Below are positions 20,336 through 28,249 of a stretch of 64,000 bases of DNA, piece after piece. The notes under the pieces are model-generated. The model saw nothing but the letters and a program-made list of their open reading frames with translations, ran no database searches and was not told the DNA's origin. The position numbers and the translations under genes are program-made. Numbering within the stretch: the first letter of the stretch is position 1; every line of letters begins with the position of its first letter. The DNA is from Pseudomonas sp. MAG733B (GTDB lineage Bacteria > Pseudomonadota > Gammaproteobacteria > Pseudomonadales > Pseudomonadaceae), in contig NZ_CP145732.1 of NCBI RefSeq assembly GCF_036884845.1, forward strand, positions 4,154,001 through 4,218,000. The letters run 5' to 3'.

Positions 20336-20488
20336 CTAACTATTAGCCATACGGATTACAGATCTGTTGAGGTTAGTGCGTAACTCTCGGGAGACACGCG
20401 TGGCCTCACGTTCAAAAGACAATGCCGTCGCAAGAAATAGATTTGGCGAAACCACTTCGAATCGCTCGGTTCTGAAATAGCTGGTCAT
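20336..20488 (-). CDS. Small protein (50 residues) upstream of the ZIP transporter
   Basis: The minus strand holds a short frame starting MTSYFRTERFEVVSPNLF and ending NRSVIRMANS. GAGG is placed 8 bases before the ATG, and the stop codon TAG runs straight into the AGGAGGG that serves the ZIP start, so translation of the two may be coupled. It is rich in Arg and Ser with no membrane segment. I do not recognise it. Its position between the catalase and the transporter, on their strand, argues for a real gene rather than chance. Confidence 0.55.
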   Translation of the reverse strand: MTSYFRTERFEVVSPNLFLATALSFEREATRVSRELRTNLNRSVIRMANS

Positions 20489-20521
20489 GAAGTTCACCTC
20501 GACAAGCTGAGTAAAGGAGCG

Positions 20522-20544
20522 CCGCGTACCACAGCGGTACGCGG
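20522..20544 (-). terminator. Hairpin downstream of the Mn-catalase gene
   Basis: CCGCGTACC and GGTACGCGG form a perfect 9-bp stem with a 5-base loop, 7 bases after the catalase stop on the minus strand. The following minus-strand bases (CGCTCCTTTA) are only weakly T-rich, so this may be an imperfect intrinsic terminator or a stem that protects the 3' end. Confidence 0.5.
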
Positions 20545-20551
20545 TGAGTCT

Positions 20552-21436
20552 TCAAGCTCCAGGTTCGATCTGTACGCCCGCGCCAAGATCGGCACCGGTC
20601 ACCGGGTTGCTGTCCGGATCGGACATTGTTCTGGCTTTCATATCCATCAGCAGCGCATCGTCTTCAGCACTTAATTTCACGCTGGCCATGCCATCCCCGC
20701 CATCGACTGCCGGCGTGGGTTCTTCCACGAATTCCCAATCGTCTCCCTGGTTCCAAGGACCACGCGTGCTGCCTTCCCCTTGAGACATGTTGAAGTACAC
20801 ATTGGTGAATTCGGGCATACCCGGTAGCTTGCCCTGCGGGAAATTTGGCTGGATGGCATGCAGCGCTTTTTCGAACGACAGTTGGTGGGCGATCTCGCGC
20901 GTCATCAGGAACCCAAGCGCTTCCTTCACACCTGGATCGTCGGTGACATTCATCAGCCGTTCGTAGACGATTTTTGCCCGCGCTTCAGCGGCAATATTTG
21001 AGCGCATGTCAGCTGTGGGCTCGCCAATGGTATCGACATAAGCTGCCGACCACGGAACGCCTGCCGAGTTGGTCAGAGGGGCGCCGGCGCCGTACAACAG
21101 GCTAGTGATGTGAGAGTCGTTACCCGCACCGTTGATGGCGCGATAAAGCTCCCCTTCTTCTTCGACACCTTCGGCCATTTGGCCTTTGGCGCCCTTGTTC
21201 AACATGACGATGATTGAGCCGACGATCTCCAGGTGGCTGAGCTCCTCCGTCGCGATATCCATCAACAGATCCTTTCTGCCAGGATCGTCTTCCGCCAGTG
21301 CTTGGGTGAAGTAACGCGAGGCGGCTGCCAGCTCGCCTTGTGCGCCTCCAAACTGTTCAAGTAAAAGATTGGCCAATCCAGGATTGGGCTGGGCAACACG
21401 CACGGTGTATTGAAGCCTTTTGTTATGTAGGAACAT
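20552..21436 (-). CDS. Manganese catalase
   Basis: A ferritin-like dimanganese catalase of 294 residues that dismutates hydrogen peroxide without haem. Ligand-bearing segments are visible in order: QFGGAQGELAAASRYFTQ (Glu), MDIATEELSHLEIVG (Glu-x2-His), AEARAKIVYERLM (Glu) and MTREIAHQLSFEKAL (Glu and His). The C-terminal tail of about 70 residues is acidic. The frame extends to 21487, but the ATG at 21436 has GAGGAG at good spacing and gives the conserved MFLHNKRLQY start. Such enzymes are typically stationary-phase or general-stress genes in Pseudomonas. Confidence 0.93.
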   Translation of the reverse strand: MFLHNKRLQYTVRVAQPNPGLANLLLEQFGGAQGELAAASRYFTQALAEDDPGRKDLLMDIATEELSHLEIVGSIIVMLNKGAKGQMAEGVEEEGELYRAINGAGNDSHITSLLYGAGAPLTNSAGVPWSAAYVDTIGEPTADMRSNIAAEARAKIVYERLMNVTDDPGVKEALGFLMTREIAHQLSFEKALHAIQPNFPQGKLPGMPEFTNVYFNMSQGEGSTRGPWNQGDDWEFVEEPTPAVDGGDGMASVKLSAEDDALLMDMKARTMSDPDSNPVTGADLGAGVQIEPGA

Positions 21437-21456
21437 GACAATCTCCTCAGGTGAAG

Positions 21457-21483
21457 GGGCTCGACCAAACCGATGTCGAGCCC
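21457..21483 (-). promoter_or_regulatory. Inverted repeat in the Mn-catalase leader
   Basis: GGGCTCGAC and GTCGAGCCC form a perfect 9-bp stem with a 9-base loop, about 20 bases before the catalase start codon and just outside its ribosome binding site. It could be an mRNA stabilising stem or a translation control element, or a protein operator. No known riboswitch class is suggested. Confidence 0.45.
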
Positions 21484-21573
21484 ACATGTTTGAGAAGCGA
21501 TTGCCCTGCAGTTAATTTCAAAAACCTTCGACGCTGACGACAGACGGATAAAATCAACCTTTGCTGTTCTCCG

Positions 21574-21735
21574 GTGACGTTGCGAGGCCCGGCAACACCC
21601 CAGACGATCACCACGTTAATTCGCGCAGGCATCAGCTCGGTCAGATGGCGGCTGCGGGTTGTTCCAGAGGAAGCCAAACCCAAGCGCATCAACATCGATA
21701 GCTCGGGAAAGTCTGATCTGAAACAGCTCAATTAA
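21574..21735 (+). CDS. Possible short ORF or gene remnant before a strong terminator
   Basis: A plus-strand frame from GTG 21574 encodes 53 residues ending WRLRVVPEEAKPKRINIDSS and GKSDLKQLN. The C-terminal half has the charged, ordered look of real protein, and the stop is 10 bases before a strong intrinsic terminator on the same strand. There is no good ribosome site at the GTG and the frame is closed at 21535. It may be the 3' remnant of a decayed gene, or a small protein with an unusual start. Low confidence. Confidence 0.3.
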   Translation: MTLRGPATPQTITTLIRAGISSVRWRLRVVPEEAKPKRINIDSSGKSDLKQLN

Positions 21736-21745
21736 CAGCCCAACG

Positions 21746-21770
21746 AGGCGCTCTTCGGAGCGCCTTTTTT
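21746..21770 (+). terminator. Strong intrinsic terminator
   Basis: AGGCGCTC and GAGCGCCT form a perfect 8-bp GC-rich stem capped by a TTCG tetraloop and followed by TTTTTT. This is a textbook rho-independent terminator for plus-strand transcripts, yet the only candidate gene before it is the 53-residue ORF, so an unannotated plus-strand transcript is implied. Confidence 0.85.
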
Positions 21771-21900
21771 GTACGACCAAGCTGTAACCGAATTATCGGT
21801 TTCTTCACGCATCCGGTCAGGATCCAGTCCGGTGCGGTCATCATCAAGCGGACGCTCACCTACCAATCGTCGACAGCGGACAGGCAACCCCAAGCCGATT

Positions 21901-21927
21901 GAACCTAGCTGAAACCCAAGCCTCGGA
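21901..21927 (+). promoter_or_regulatory. Candidate ECF (AlgU-like) promoter of the hybrid kinase
   Basis: GAACCT at 21901-21906 and TCGGA at 21923-21927 are separated by 16 bases, close to the AlgU/RpoE arrangement GAACTT-N16-TCTGA. A start about 7 bases later would give a leader of roughly 18 bases before the ATG at 21952. The match is imperfect and the call is tentative. Confidence 0.35.
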
Positions 21928-21951
21928 TATTGAAACGCCTCTGGTGAGCCT

Positions 21952-24108
21952 ATGAAAATCGAGGACACGTTGTTACGCCAGCGTAAGGTGCTTGCCAAGT
22001 TTGGCGAGCTGGCCTTGGCATCAGATGACCTTGAACAAATCCTCGACGAGGCATGTCGATTAGTCGGGGATGCCCTCGAAACCAATCTGGCCAAATTCAT
22101 GCAGCTCGAAGAAGACGGCGTCACTTTCTTCGTGAGAAATGGCGTGGGCTGGGCGCCAGACGTGGTAGGAAAGGTTCGTGTGCAAGCATGCGAAGGAAGT
22201 CCGGAAATCTTCTCACTCAACACCAATGCACCCGTCATTTCGACAGACATCGCAGCAGAAACACGCTTTCGCTATCACGATTTTCAAAAGAACAATGGAG
22301 TGAAAGCCTTCGTCAACGTACTTGTACATGGCGCCAACGGGGAACGTCCTTTCGGAATATTTGAGGTGGACAGTCGACGCCCTCGTCAATTTACCGACAG
22401 CGATATCGACTTCCTCCGGGGATATAGCAACCTGCTTGGTGCCGCTTTGAAGCGCTTCAAGAATTTCGACGTTATGCGCGAAACAGAAAAACGCCTTCGT
22501 GAAAGCGAAAGGCATTACCGCATTGCAGCTGAGCTAAATCCACTCTGGCCCTGGACTGCCGACAAGGGCGGTAACCTTATTTCTATCGATCCGCGTTGGT
22601 ACGAATACACCGGTCTATCGCTCGAGCAGACATTAGAGCGTCAGTGGGCCAATGCTGCCTATGAGGCGGATCAAGTGTCGATTGCTGCTCTTTGGGATCA
22701 ATCTCTGGCCACGCTGCAGCCATTCGATCTGCAAGTGCGATTACGAAAACACACTGGCGATTATCGTTGGTTCAGAATCCTTGCGCTGTGCAGCCTCGAC
22801 GTCGCGGGGAATTGCGAACAATGGTATGGCACCATCGAGGACATAGACGACAGGGTGCAGCTGGAGAGTGCTCTGCGTGACTGGAACGTTCTGCTCGAAG
22901 TTCGGATAGCAGAACGCACCCAACAGCTCGAAGATGAACAGCGTGAACGCGCTGTAACGGAATCCAAGTTAAGACAAAGCCAAAAAATGGAGGCGGTCGG
23001 CCAACTCACGGGCGGAATCGCTCATGACTTTAATAATTTGCTGGCGGGCATCATTGGCAGCCTGGAGCTGATGCAGCGACGCATCGATGCGGGGCGTTAC
23101 AACGACCTGACGAGATATAACTCCATCGCCATGACCTCCGCATCGCGAGCGGCTGCATTGACACAACGACTATTAACGTTCTCCCGGCAGCAATCGCTGA
23201 CTCCTGAACTGCTCGATCCCCGGAAGGTGCTTGCGGGTCTTGAAGAGATGATTCGGCGCTCGGTTGGGCCAAGCATCACTGTCGAGTGCTCATTCAGAAC
23301 AACCGATCGAATCAGATGCGACCTTAACCAATTGGAAAATGCCTTGCTCAATCTTGTGATCAATGCACGAGATGCAATGCCAGGTGGTGGGAGGCTCGAC
23401 CTTCAGGTAGATCGATGCGTTATCGTTGAGACCCTCGCCGAAAACGCGCTGCCACCTGGTTCTTATGTGAGCATCTCTGTAACAGACTCAGGCACTGGAA
23501 TTTCTCCGCAAGACCTGTCTCGCATATTCGACCCTTTTTTCACTACCAAGAAAATTGGCGAAGGAACCGGTCTGGGCCTTTCAATGATTTATGGTTTCAC
23601 TCAGCAATCTGGTGGCCAAGTCAGAGTACACAGCAGTCTTGGTGTCGGCACCACTGTGACTCTATATTTTCCGGTAGACGATTCTCCGCCGGAAGATAAG
23701 GAGGTAGACCTGGCTGATAATCAGAAGCTTGAGTCATCGGGGAAGAACGAAACCATATTACTGGTGGACGACGAAGCGGCTATCCGGCAAATGGCGTCGG
23801 AGCTTTTGTCCGAAATCGGCTATCGAGTGATTGAAGCGGTAGATAGCGTTTCCGCAATCAGCGAGGCGCAGAAGCTGGAGCACCTGGATTTATTGCTGAG
23901 CGATGTTGGTTTACCAGGATTGATGAATGGGGTCAGCCTGGCGGCCGAACTCAAGGGAAAATTTCCACAGCTCAAGGTGCTTTTCATTACCGGCTTTGCT
24001 GGAGGTTCACGACTGGTTTCTGTCGATAGCACAACCCGAATACTAACCAAACCCTTTAGTCTGAATGAGCTCACTTCGCGAGTGCATTCGTTGCTGAACA
24101 CTCCCTGA
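21952..24108 (+). CDS. Hybrid sensor histidine kinase (GAF-PAS-HisKA-HATPase-REC)
   Basis: A cytoplasmic sensor of 718 residues with no membrane segment. A GAF domain lies at about 15-165 and a PAS domain at about 180-305 ([37 protein letters not shown]). A short coiled-coil follows, then HisKA with the phospho-acceptor His358 ([14 protein letters not shown]). The HATPase domain has [20 protein letters not shown] and [13 protein letters not shown]. The C-terminal receiver carries Asp651 ([10 protein letters not shown]), the acidic pair DDE and the switch lysine TKPFS. The output partner is not visible nearby. Placed among stress genes, it probably senses an intracellular or redox signal. Confidence 0.92.
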   Translation: MKIEDTLLRQRKVLAKFGELALASDDLEQILDEACRLVGDALETNLAKFMQLEEDGVTFFVRNGVGWAPDVVGKVRVQACEGSPEIFSLNTNAPVISTDIAAETRFRYHDFQKNNGVKAFVNVLVHGANGERPFGIFEVDSRRPRQFTDSDIDFLRGYSNLLGAALKRFKNFDVMRETEKRLRESERHYRIAAELNPLWPWTADKGGNLISIDPRWYEYTGLSLEQTLERQWANAAYEADQVSIAALWDQSLATLQPFDLQVRLRKHTGDYRWFRILALCSLDVAGNCEQWYGTIEDIDDRVQLESALRDWNVLLEVRIAERTQQLEDEQRERAVTESKLRQSQKMEAVGQLTGGIAHDFNNLLAGIIGSLELMQRRIDAGRYNDLTRYNSIAMTSASRAAALTQRLLTFSRQQSLTPELLDPRKVLAGLEEMIRRSVGPSITVECSFRTTDRIRCDLNQLENALLNLVINARDAMPGGGRLDLQVDRCVIVETLAENALPPGSYVSISVTDSGTGISPQDLSRIFDPFFTTKKIGEGTGLGLSMIYGFTQQSGGQVRVHSSLGVGTTVTLYFPVDDSPPEDKEVDLADNQKLESSGKNETILLVDDEAAIRQMASELLSEIGYRVIEAVDSVSAISEAQKLEHLDLLLSDVGLPGLMNGVSLAAELKGKFPQLKVLFITGFAGGSRLVSVDSTTRILTKPFSLNELTSRVHSLLNTP

Positions 24109-24199
24109 ATTTGAGCACGCCTGACGATGGATGCTCGTAGTCAAAATGATGAAAGTGAAAAATGTCTCTCCTCAAGCTGACTGCTATTGCTGAGTGATA

Positions 24200-24222
24200 G
24201 GGAGGCCCGATGAAGACCTCCC
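24200..24222 (-). terminator. Weak hairpin after the DUF3618 operon
   Basis: GGGAGG and CCTCCC form a 6-bp stem with an 11-base loop, 15 bases beyond the stop of the minus-strand DUF3618 gene. There is no T-tract; it sits between convergent genes, where a terminator is expected. Low confidence. Confidence 0.3.
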
Positions 24223-24236
24223 ATTTGCAGCGACCA

Positions 24237-25055
24237 TCAGGAAGTCCCTAATCCCCGAGAGAGATCCGCCGACGCACCCGCTTCGCTGTTTTGTTGCGAA
24301 TCTGACCTGGCTGTCACGTCCATCTGGTCGGTCGTTTTGGTGACGGTGTCGCGTACTGTTTCATAGCCTTCCTGGGCCTGTTTTTTCACCTTGTCGACCA
24401 AGCCTGCACTGGTACGTCCCATGTAACGCTGCTCGGTCGCGGTTGTAGGCAATGCCGCGCCAATCAGCGCGCCCAGGGCGATGCCCGCCGCGGCAACCAC
24501 CAGTGGTTGTTCCTTGAGCAAGTGATTGAACTGCTGCCCCAGCACCTGGCTATTTCGCGCCAATCGATCACCGGCGTTATGCATGGCATGGCTCACGGTC
24601 TCGGTGGCCGCACCGACGTTGTCGCTCAGGTGAGTGGCCTTGTCCTTCAATGACTGATAGCCCTCTTTCAGCGAGTCGGAGGTCTGATGCATTTGTCCAC
24701 GGACGCTGTCAAAGCCCTCGGCGATATCATCGACCCATTCGCCAACCTGATCCGGCCCCGTTCGATAGCCAGGTTGTGGTACTGGCGGCCGGTTCTGACT
24801 CATTATCAACCACAACAAGCCAACCGAAGTCAGCACCGCCGGTACGGGGTTGTTACGCACACTGGTGCCCAGGTTGTTCAGGAATGTCGAGCCGTTGTTC
24901 TGCATCATGCCCCACGCTTGATCAATCATCTGGCCGGGGGTGAATTTGCTTTCCAGCCGATCGACGATGTTGCCGATACTGGCCCGCTGAGCATCGATCT
25001 CGCGCTCGATCTGTTCGGGGCTTTTTTCCGCTTCGATCTCCAATTCGCTTTTCAT
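24237..25055 (-). CDS. DUF3618 domain protein (envelope-associated, ElaB-like helices)
   Basis: A 272-residue protein. The N-terminus (SPEQIEREIDAQRASIGNIVDRLESKFTPGQMIDQ) is a DUF3618 domain. Two hydrophobic stretches follow (PVPAVLTSVGLLWLIM and PLVVAAAGIALGALIGAALP), with amphipathic helices between them. Third gene of a tightly coupled trio; its ATG overlaps the previous stop (ATGA). Related proteins are stress- or starvation-induced and thought to associate with the inner membrane; no reaction is known. Confidence 0.8.
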   Translation of the reverse strand: MKSELEIEAEKSPEQIEREIDAQRASIGNIVDRLESKFTPGQMIDQAWGMMQNNGSTFLNNLGTSVRNNPVPAVLTSVGLLWLIMSQNRPPVPQPGYRTGPDQVGEWVDDIAEGFDSVRGQMHQTSDSLKEGYQSLKDKATHLSDNVGAATETVSHAMHNAGDRLARNSQVLGQQFNHLLKEQPLVVAAAGIALGALIGAALPTTATEQRYMGRTSAGLVDKVKKQAQEGYETVRDTVTKTTDQMDVTARSDSQQNSEAGASADLSRGLGTS

Positions 25056-25483
25056 GTGACTTTCCTCCGCAGCGCTTCCTGATCTTTATTCAGAGCGTCC
25101 AGTGTCCGGTCAGGCTTGAAGTGGGACGGCTCGAATTGTTTTTTCCCCGATTGCAACATGGCGAAGCCAATGATCACCACCACCACACCAACGATCAGCG
25201 CAGCCAGCCAGGGTGCCATGAACATGCTCAAGCCGTAGACAGCCGACATCAACAGGATGATGAAGCCCGCCAAGAGTACAATGGCGCCACCCGCCACTGC
25301 CGCAATGCCCGCCTTGAGCGTATTGAAGCTGGCTTGAAGTTCCGCCTTGGCCAACGCCAGTTCCTTGGTGAACAAGGCCGGTACCTCGCGGGATAATTGC
25401 CGCAGCAAGCCGACGACGGAAGCGTCGTCAGGTGGTGTGGCCGGTCTTGTGCCGGGAAGATCTGAATCGTCTCTGTTCATCAC
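25052..25483 (-). CDS. Phage-holin-family/DUF1469 (YqjE-like) membrane protein
   Basis: A 143-residue protein. The N-terminal DDASVVGLLRQLSREVPALFTKELALAKAEL is the YqjE/Act-holin III pattern. Two hydrophobic helices follow (AAVAGGAIVLLAGFIILLMSAVYGL and APWLAALIVGVVVVIIGFAML). Despite the holin name this family is a bacterial envelope protein and there is no phage context. Start and stop both overlap neighbours by four bases, so the three products are made together, perhaps as a membrane complex. Confidence 0.82.
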   Translation of the reverse strand: MMNRDDSDLPGTRPATPPDDASVVGLLRQLSREVPALFTKELALAKAELQASFNTLKAGIAAVAGGAIVLLAGFIILLMSAVYGLSMFMAPWLAALIVGVVVVIIGFAMLQSGKKQFEPSHFKPDRTLDALNKDQEALRRKVT

Positions 25484-26130
25484 AGTTCTCCTTTGGCGTT
25501 GGGTGAAGCCGGCGGCATTGCCGCAGCGAAGTCAGAAGGATGATCGTGCGGATTTTGCGAGGCCGGTATGAAGCCGGAGGCCAATTCCGGCGCCGGGTCG
25601 GTATGAGACGGAACGGACGTTTCATAAGGACGCTGAGCGCCAAAACCACCCGCTGGCGGTGTTGACCTGCCCGCCGCCGGGTCGTGTTCACCCTGCATGG
25701 TCATGGCCGCAGAACTGCCTGCCTTGAGAAAGCGTGACAGGCCAAAGCCCAACGCAATACTGCCGGCAATGAACAGTGCGGGATTGCTGTGAGCCAGTTC
25801 GGCGCCGTCATGCAGAAGCTGTTCGGCGCTTTTACCGCGCAGATTTCCCGCCAGCCCGCTCATGGATTCCGCCATGTCGGTGAGGTAATCGGACATGCCG
25901 AGCGTGTCTTTATCCTCCAACTCGGAAACAAAGCTTTTCGCCCCTTGGGCCAAAGCTTCTATCTGGTCGGCAGCCGTGTCACGGTACTGCCCGAACTGAG
26001 CGTCAGCCTGTTGCCTAGCGCCGCCGAGCGCCTCCGTGACGTCATCTTTTAAATGTTGAAAACCCGGCTCAGGTTTGCCGCTCTCTGGATTACCGTTGCT
26101 GGTTCCAGCCCTGCTATCTGAAGTGTCCAT
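25480..26130 (-). CDS. Hypothetical stress/starvation-type protein (first gene of envelope trio)
   Basis: 216 residues. An N-terminal helical region (FQHLKDDVTEALGGARQQADAQF) resembles nutrient-deprivation-induced proteins. One hydrophobic helix follows (NPALFIAGSIALGFGLSRFL), then a long Pro/Ser/Ala-rich low-complexity tail. Such architecture fits a membrane-anchored coiled protein with a disordered tail. It heads the operon; the ATG at 26130 is preceded by a typical intergenic region. No catalytic motif is visible. Confidence 0.72.
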   Translation of the reverse strand: MDTSDSRAGTSNGNPESGKPEPGFQHLKDDVTEALGGARQQADAQFGQYRDTAADQIEALAQGAKSFVSELEDKDTLGMSDYLTDMAESMSGLAGNLRGKSAEQLLHDGAELAHSNPALFIAGSIALGFGLSRFLKAGSSAAMTMQGEHDPAAGRSTPPAGGFGAQRPYETSVPSHTDPAPELASGFIPASQNPHDHPSDFAAAMPPASPNAKGEL

Positions 26131-26287
26131 ATCGTCGCTCGCCTTCTGGTTGAAAACGCGTCACGGGACTTCGCAGCGGATTGCCCGAGCCCCTCATAGC
26201 AGAGGACGAGAGCGCCCGGTAGGGAGTTCAAAGAAGCTATTGATTGATGCGACGAGGGGAGCCATTTGTAACGGCTATCGGGGTCTG

Positions 26288-26551
26288 TCATTCACCGGTG
26301 GTCGTTAAACCAGCATCAGTTGGCTGAACCATGACCTGAATTCTTGTCAGTCCTACCCGCTCGGCCTGTTCCAAAATCTCCTCGGGTGTCGCATCGGCAC
26401 TGGGCATGATCAGACTGTTTTCTCCATCTCCGAAATGTAGCTGTAGAAGGTGCATTGCTCCCTCATGGACAGGCAGCTGAACCTGCTTGAGTTCGAAGGT
26501 GTATGTACGGGGTTCGCCGTTAAAAAGGTAGTTCAAGGTGTATTCACGCAT
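26288..26551 (-). CDS. Hypothetical protein (87 residues)
   Basis: Not recognised by name. It is a soluble, mixed alpha/beta protein: MREYTLNYLFNGEPRTYTFE, then GAMHLLQLHFGDGENSLIMP, then a helix DATPEEILEQAERVGLTRIQ. The start at 26551 is preferred over 26587 because the sequence before it is non-conserved in appearance. It is divergent from the SDR gene and shares a 211-base control region that contains a near-perfect palindrome and an ECF-like promoter. Confidence 0.65.
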   Translation of the reverse strand: MREYTLNYLFNGEPRTYTFELKQVQLPVHEGAMHLLQLHFGDGENSLIMPSADATPEEILEQAERVGLTRIQVMVQPTDAGLTTTGE

Positions 26552-26588
26552 CACGATATCCTTGATACAGAAGTACTGCAGATGCACC

Positions 26589-26612
26589 CATACCCTCGAC
26601 GTTGAGGGTATG
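26589..26612. promoter_or_regulatory. Near-palindromic 24-base dyad in a divergent promoter region
   Basis: CATACCCTC and GAGGGTATG are perfect 9-base arms around GACGTT. The dyad lies 38 bases upstream of the 87-residue gene's start and about 90 bases before the SDR promoter. It could be an operator for a regulator of the minus-strand gene, or a hairpin in its leader RNA. Confidence 0.45.
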
Positions 26613-26702
26613 CAGGTTGGAGATGCTTGCAGTTTCGAGCGTTCGATTTATCGCAGTACCAATCGTCGACGTCCTTGCAGATAACCTTTTAGTCATCCCG
26701 AT

Positions 26703-26731
26703 GGAACATTGAGCTCAGCGCCGTCCTCTAT
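26703..26731 (+). promoter_or_regulatory. ECF/AlgU-like promoter of the SDR gene
   Basis: GGAAC at 26703-26707 and TCTAT at 26727-26731 are separated by 19 bases. The flanks CGATGGAACATTG and CTCTATCGCAACA recur exactly before the gene at 50482. The predicted start is near 26738, leaving a leader of about 25 bases that includes GAGGA, which supports the ATG at 26763 as start codon. Confidence 0.55.
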
Positions 26732-26762
26732 CGCAACACCAGTGCACATTGAGGATGCCGCC

Positions 26763-28082
26763 ATGATCGATCCATCGACCGGTATGAAGCCAGGCGAGCG
26801 ATACGCTGTCGAAAGCCTGGAGCGCACGAAACACTTTCCAGGTTTTTTCCTTGATGGAAAGTATTACCTGGGCCCCGAGTTGATGACGGCGGTCGGATGG
26901 CTGGAAGGACAGACGTTTTTTTACGACGAGCTCGATCCTGCCGGAGAGCCGGTATTCCCGGATCGAGTCGCAGGCACGATTGAAAATCTGACGCTTAACC
27001 TCGCGGACGGCGCGCGTCTGAACCTTTACGAGGTGCGATATCACGCTCGGGAAGAACTAATGGCATCGGAGGTCGATAACCGCCCTGCTCCACTCGATCG
27101 CCAAGACTACCGGCGGCTCAACAACAAACTGGTGGTGATCACCGGGGCATCAAGTGGCATAGGTCGAGCAGCGGCTCATGCATTTGCTGACAAAGGCGCT
27201 CGCCTGGTGTTGGGTGCGCGTGACAAGGCCGCACTTGATGAAGTTGTCGAGGAATGCACGGCACGCGGCGCTTCAGCATTGGCCGTGCGCACCGATGTCA
27301 CCAATAGCGAGCAGATGCGCGCTTTGGCAGATCAAGCCGCTGCCTTCGGTGACGGACGCATCGACATCTGGATCAACAATGCAGGTGTTGGTGCGGTCGG
27401 CAGCTTTGAGGAGACGCCGCTTGAAGCGCATGAACAAGTGTTGCAGACAGATCTATTGGGTTACCTGCGCGGTGCCTACGTAGCATGGCCATATTTCAAG
27501 AAACAAAAACGAGGAATCCTGATCAATACCCTGTCACTGGGTAGCTGGGTCGCACAGCCGTATGCCGCTGCCTATTCCGCCAGCAAATACGGTTTGCGCG
27601 GCCTGAGCGAAGCCCTGCGCGGTGAACTGTATGACTATCCGCAAATCCATGTCTGCGACATCTATCCAGCGGTCATGGACACGCCAGGATTTCGTGACGG
27701 TGGCAACTTCACAGGCCATGCACTGAAACCCCCGCCTCCCATTTATGACCCGCATCTCGTCGCCGAGGCCATGGTGGCTTGCGCGCTATGTCCCAGACCG
27801 AGTACTACCGTCGGCGCAGCTGCAACCCTGGCACGGATAGCGCATTTTTTGCTGCCTGGGTTTCCGTATCTATCTGGATGGTTGACTCGCCTGGGTTTGC
27901 AACACAGTCCGCAGGCTACCTCGACATCGGGCAATCTGTTTGTCCCGTCGAACGCTCAACGTCAGGTTGAAGGTGGGTGGCGAGCGAAAGCGCATCGACC
28001 CTCGCTCGCAATCGTGGTGGGTGCGACACTTGTGGTGGGTGGCTTGATGTTCGCTTTGAGTCGCCGAACGAATCAACATTGA
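26763..28082 (+). CDS. SDR family oxidoreductase with N-terminal extension and C-terminal membrane helix
   Basis: 439 residues. Residues 1-100 are an extra region not found in simple SDRs (KPGERYAVESLERTKHF, then YYLGPELMTAVGW). The SDR core is at about 120-370, with TGASSGIGRAAA (cofactor), NNAGVGAVG and the catalytic YSASKYG. The C-terminus has basic residues and a hydrophobic helix (LAIVVGATLVVGGLMFAL) that could anchor it to the inner membrane. The reaction is unknown; NAD(P)-dependent reduction or oxidation is inferred from the fold. It ends at a bidirectional terminator and is preceded by an ECF-like promoter, in keeping with a stress role. Confidence 0.85.
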   Translation: MIDPSTGMKPGERYAVESLERTKHFPGFFLDGKYYLGPELMTAVGWLEGQTFFYDELDPAGEPVFPDRVAGTIENLTLNLADGARLNLYEVRYHAREELMASEVDNRPAPLDRQDYRRLNNKLVVITGASSGIGRAAAHAFADKGARLVLGARDKAALDEVVEECTARGASALAVRTDVTNSEQMRALADQAAAFGDGRIDIWINNAGVGAVGSFEETPLEAHEQVLQTDLLGYLRGAYVAWPYFKKQKRGILINTLSLGSWVAQPYAAAYSASKYGLRGLSEALRGELYDYPQIHVCDIYPAVMDTPGFRDGGNFTGHALKPPPPIYDPHLVAEAMVACALCPRPSTTVGAAATLARIAHFLLPGFPYLSGWLTRLGLQHSPQATSTSGNLFVPSNAQRQVEGGWRAKAHRPSLAIVVGATLVVGGLMFALSRRTNQH

Positions 28083-28110
28083 GGACATCACCTCCGCCGT
28101 CTTCGTATCG

Positions 28111-28137
28111 AAAAGGCCCCATTTATTGGGGCCTTTT
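28111..28137. terminator. Bidirectional intrinsic terminator
   Basis: AAAAGGCCCCA and TGGGGCCTTTT form an 11-bp perfect stem with a 5-base loop, 28 bases after the SDR stop. The A/T flanks give a U-tract on both strands, so it can also serve the convergent MFS gene. Confidence 0.85.
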
Positions 28138-28249
28138 GCTTTGTGCAGTTTCTGTTCCCCCATGCGTGGGATGAATCAAAACCCTTCTCCCAGTACTCCT
28201 CCGCCCTCGACCCCGATCATCTAACAGGGTCGAGCCCATCGACTGTCAG

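Noticed and set aside
25052..25483. Holin-family call as a sign of prophage
   Set aside because: The gene is part of an envelope stress trio and no endolysin, capsid, tail or integrase genes are present.
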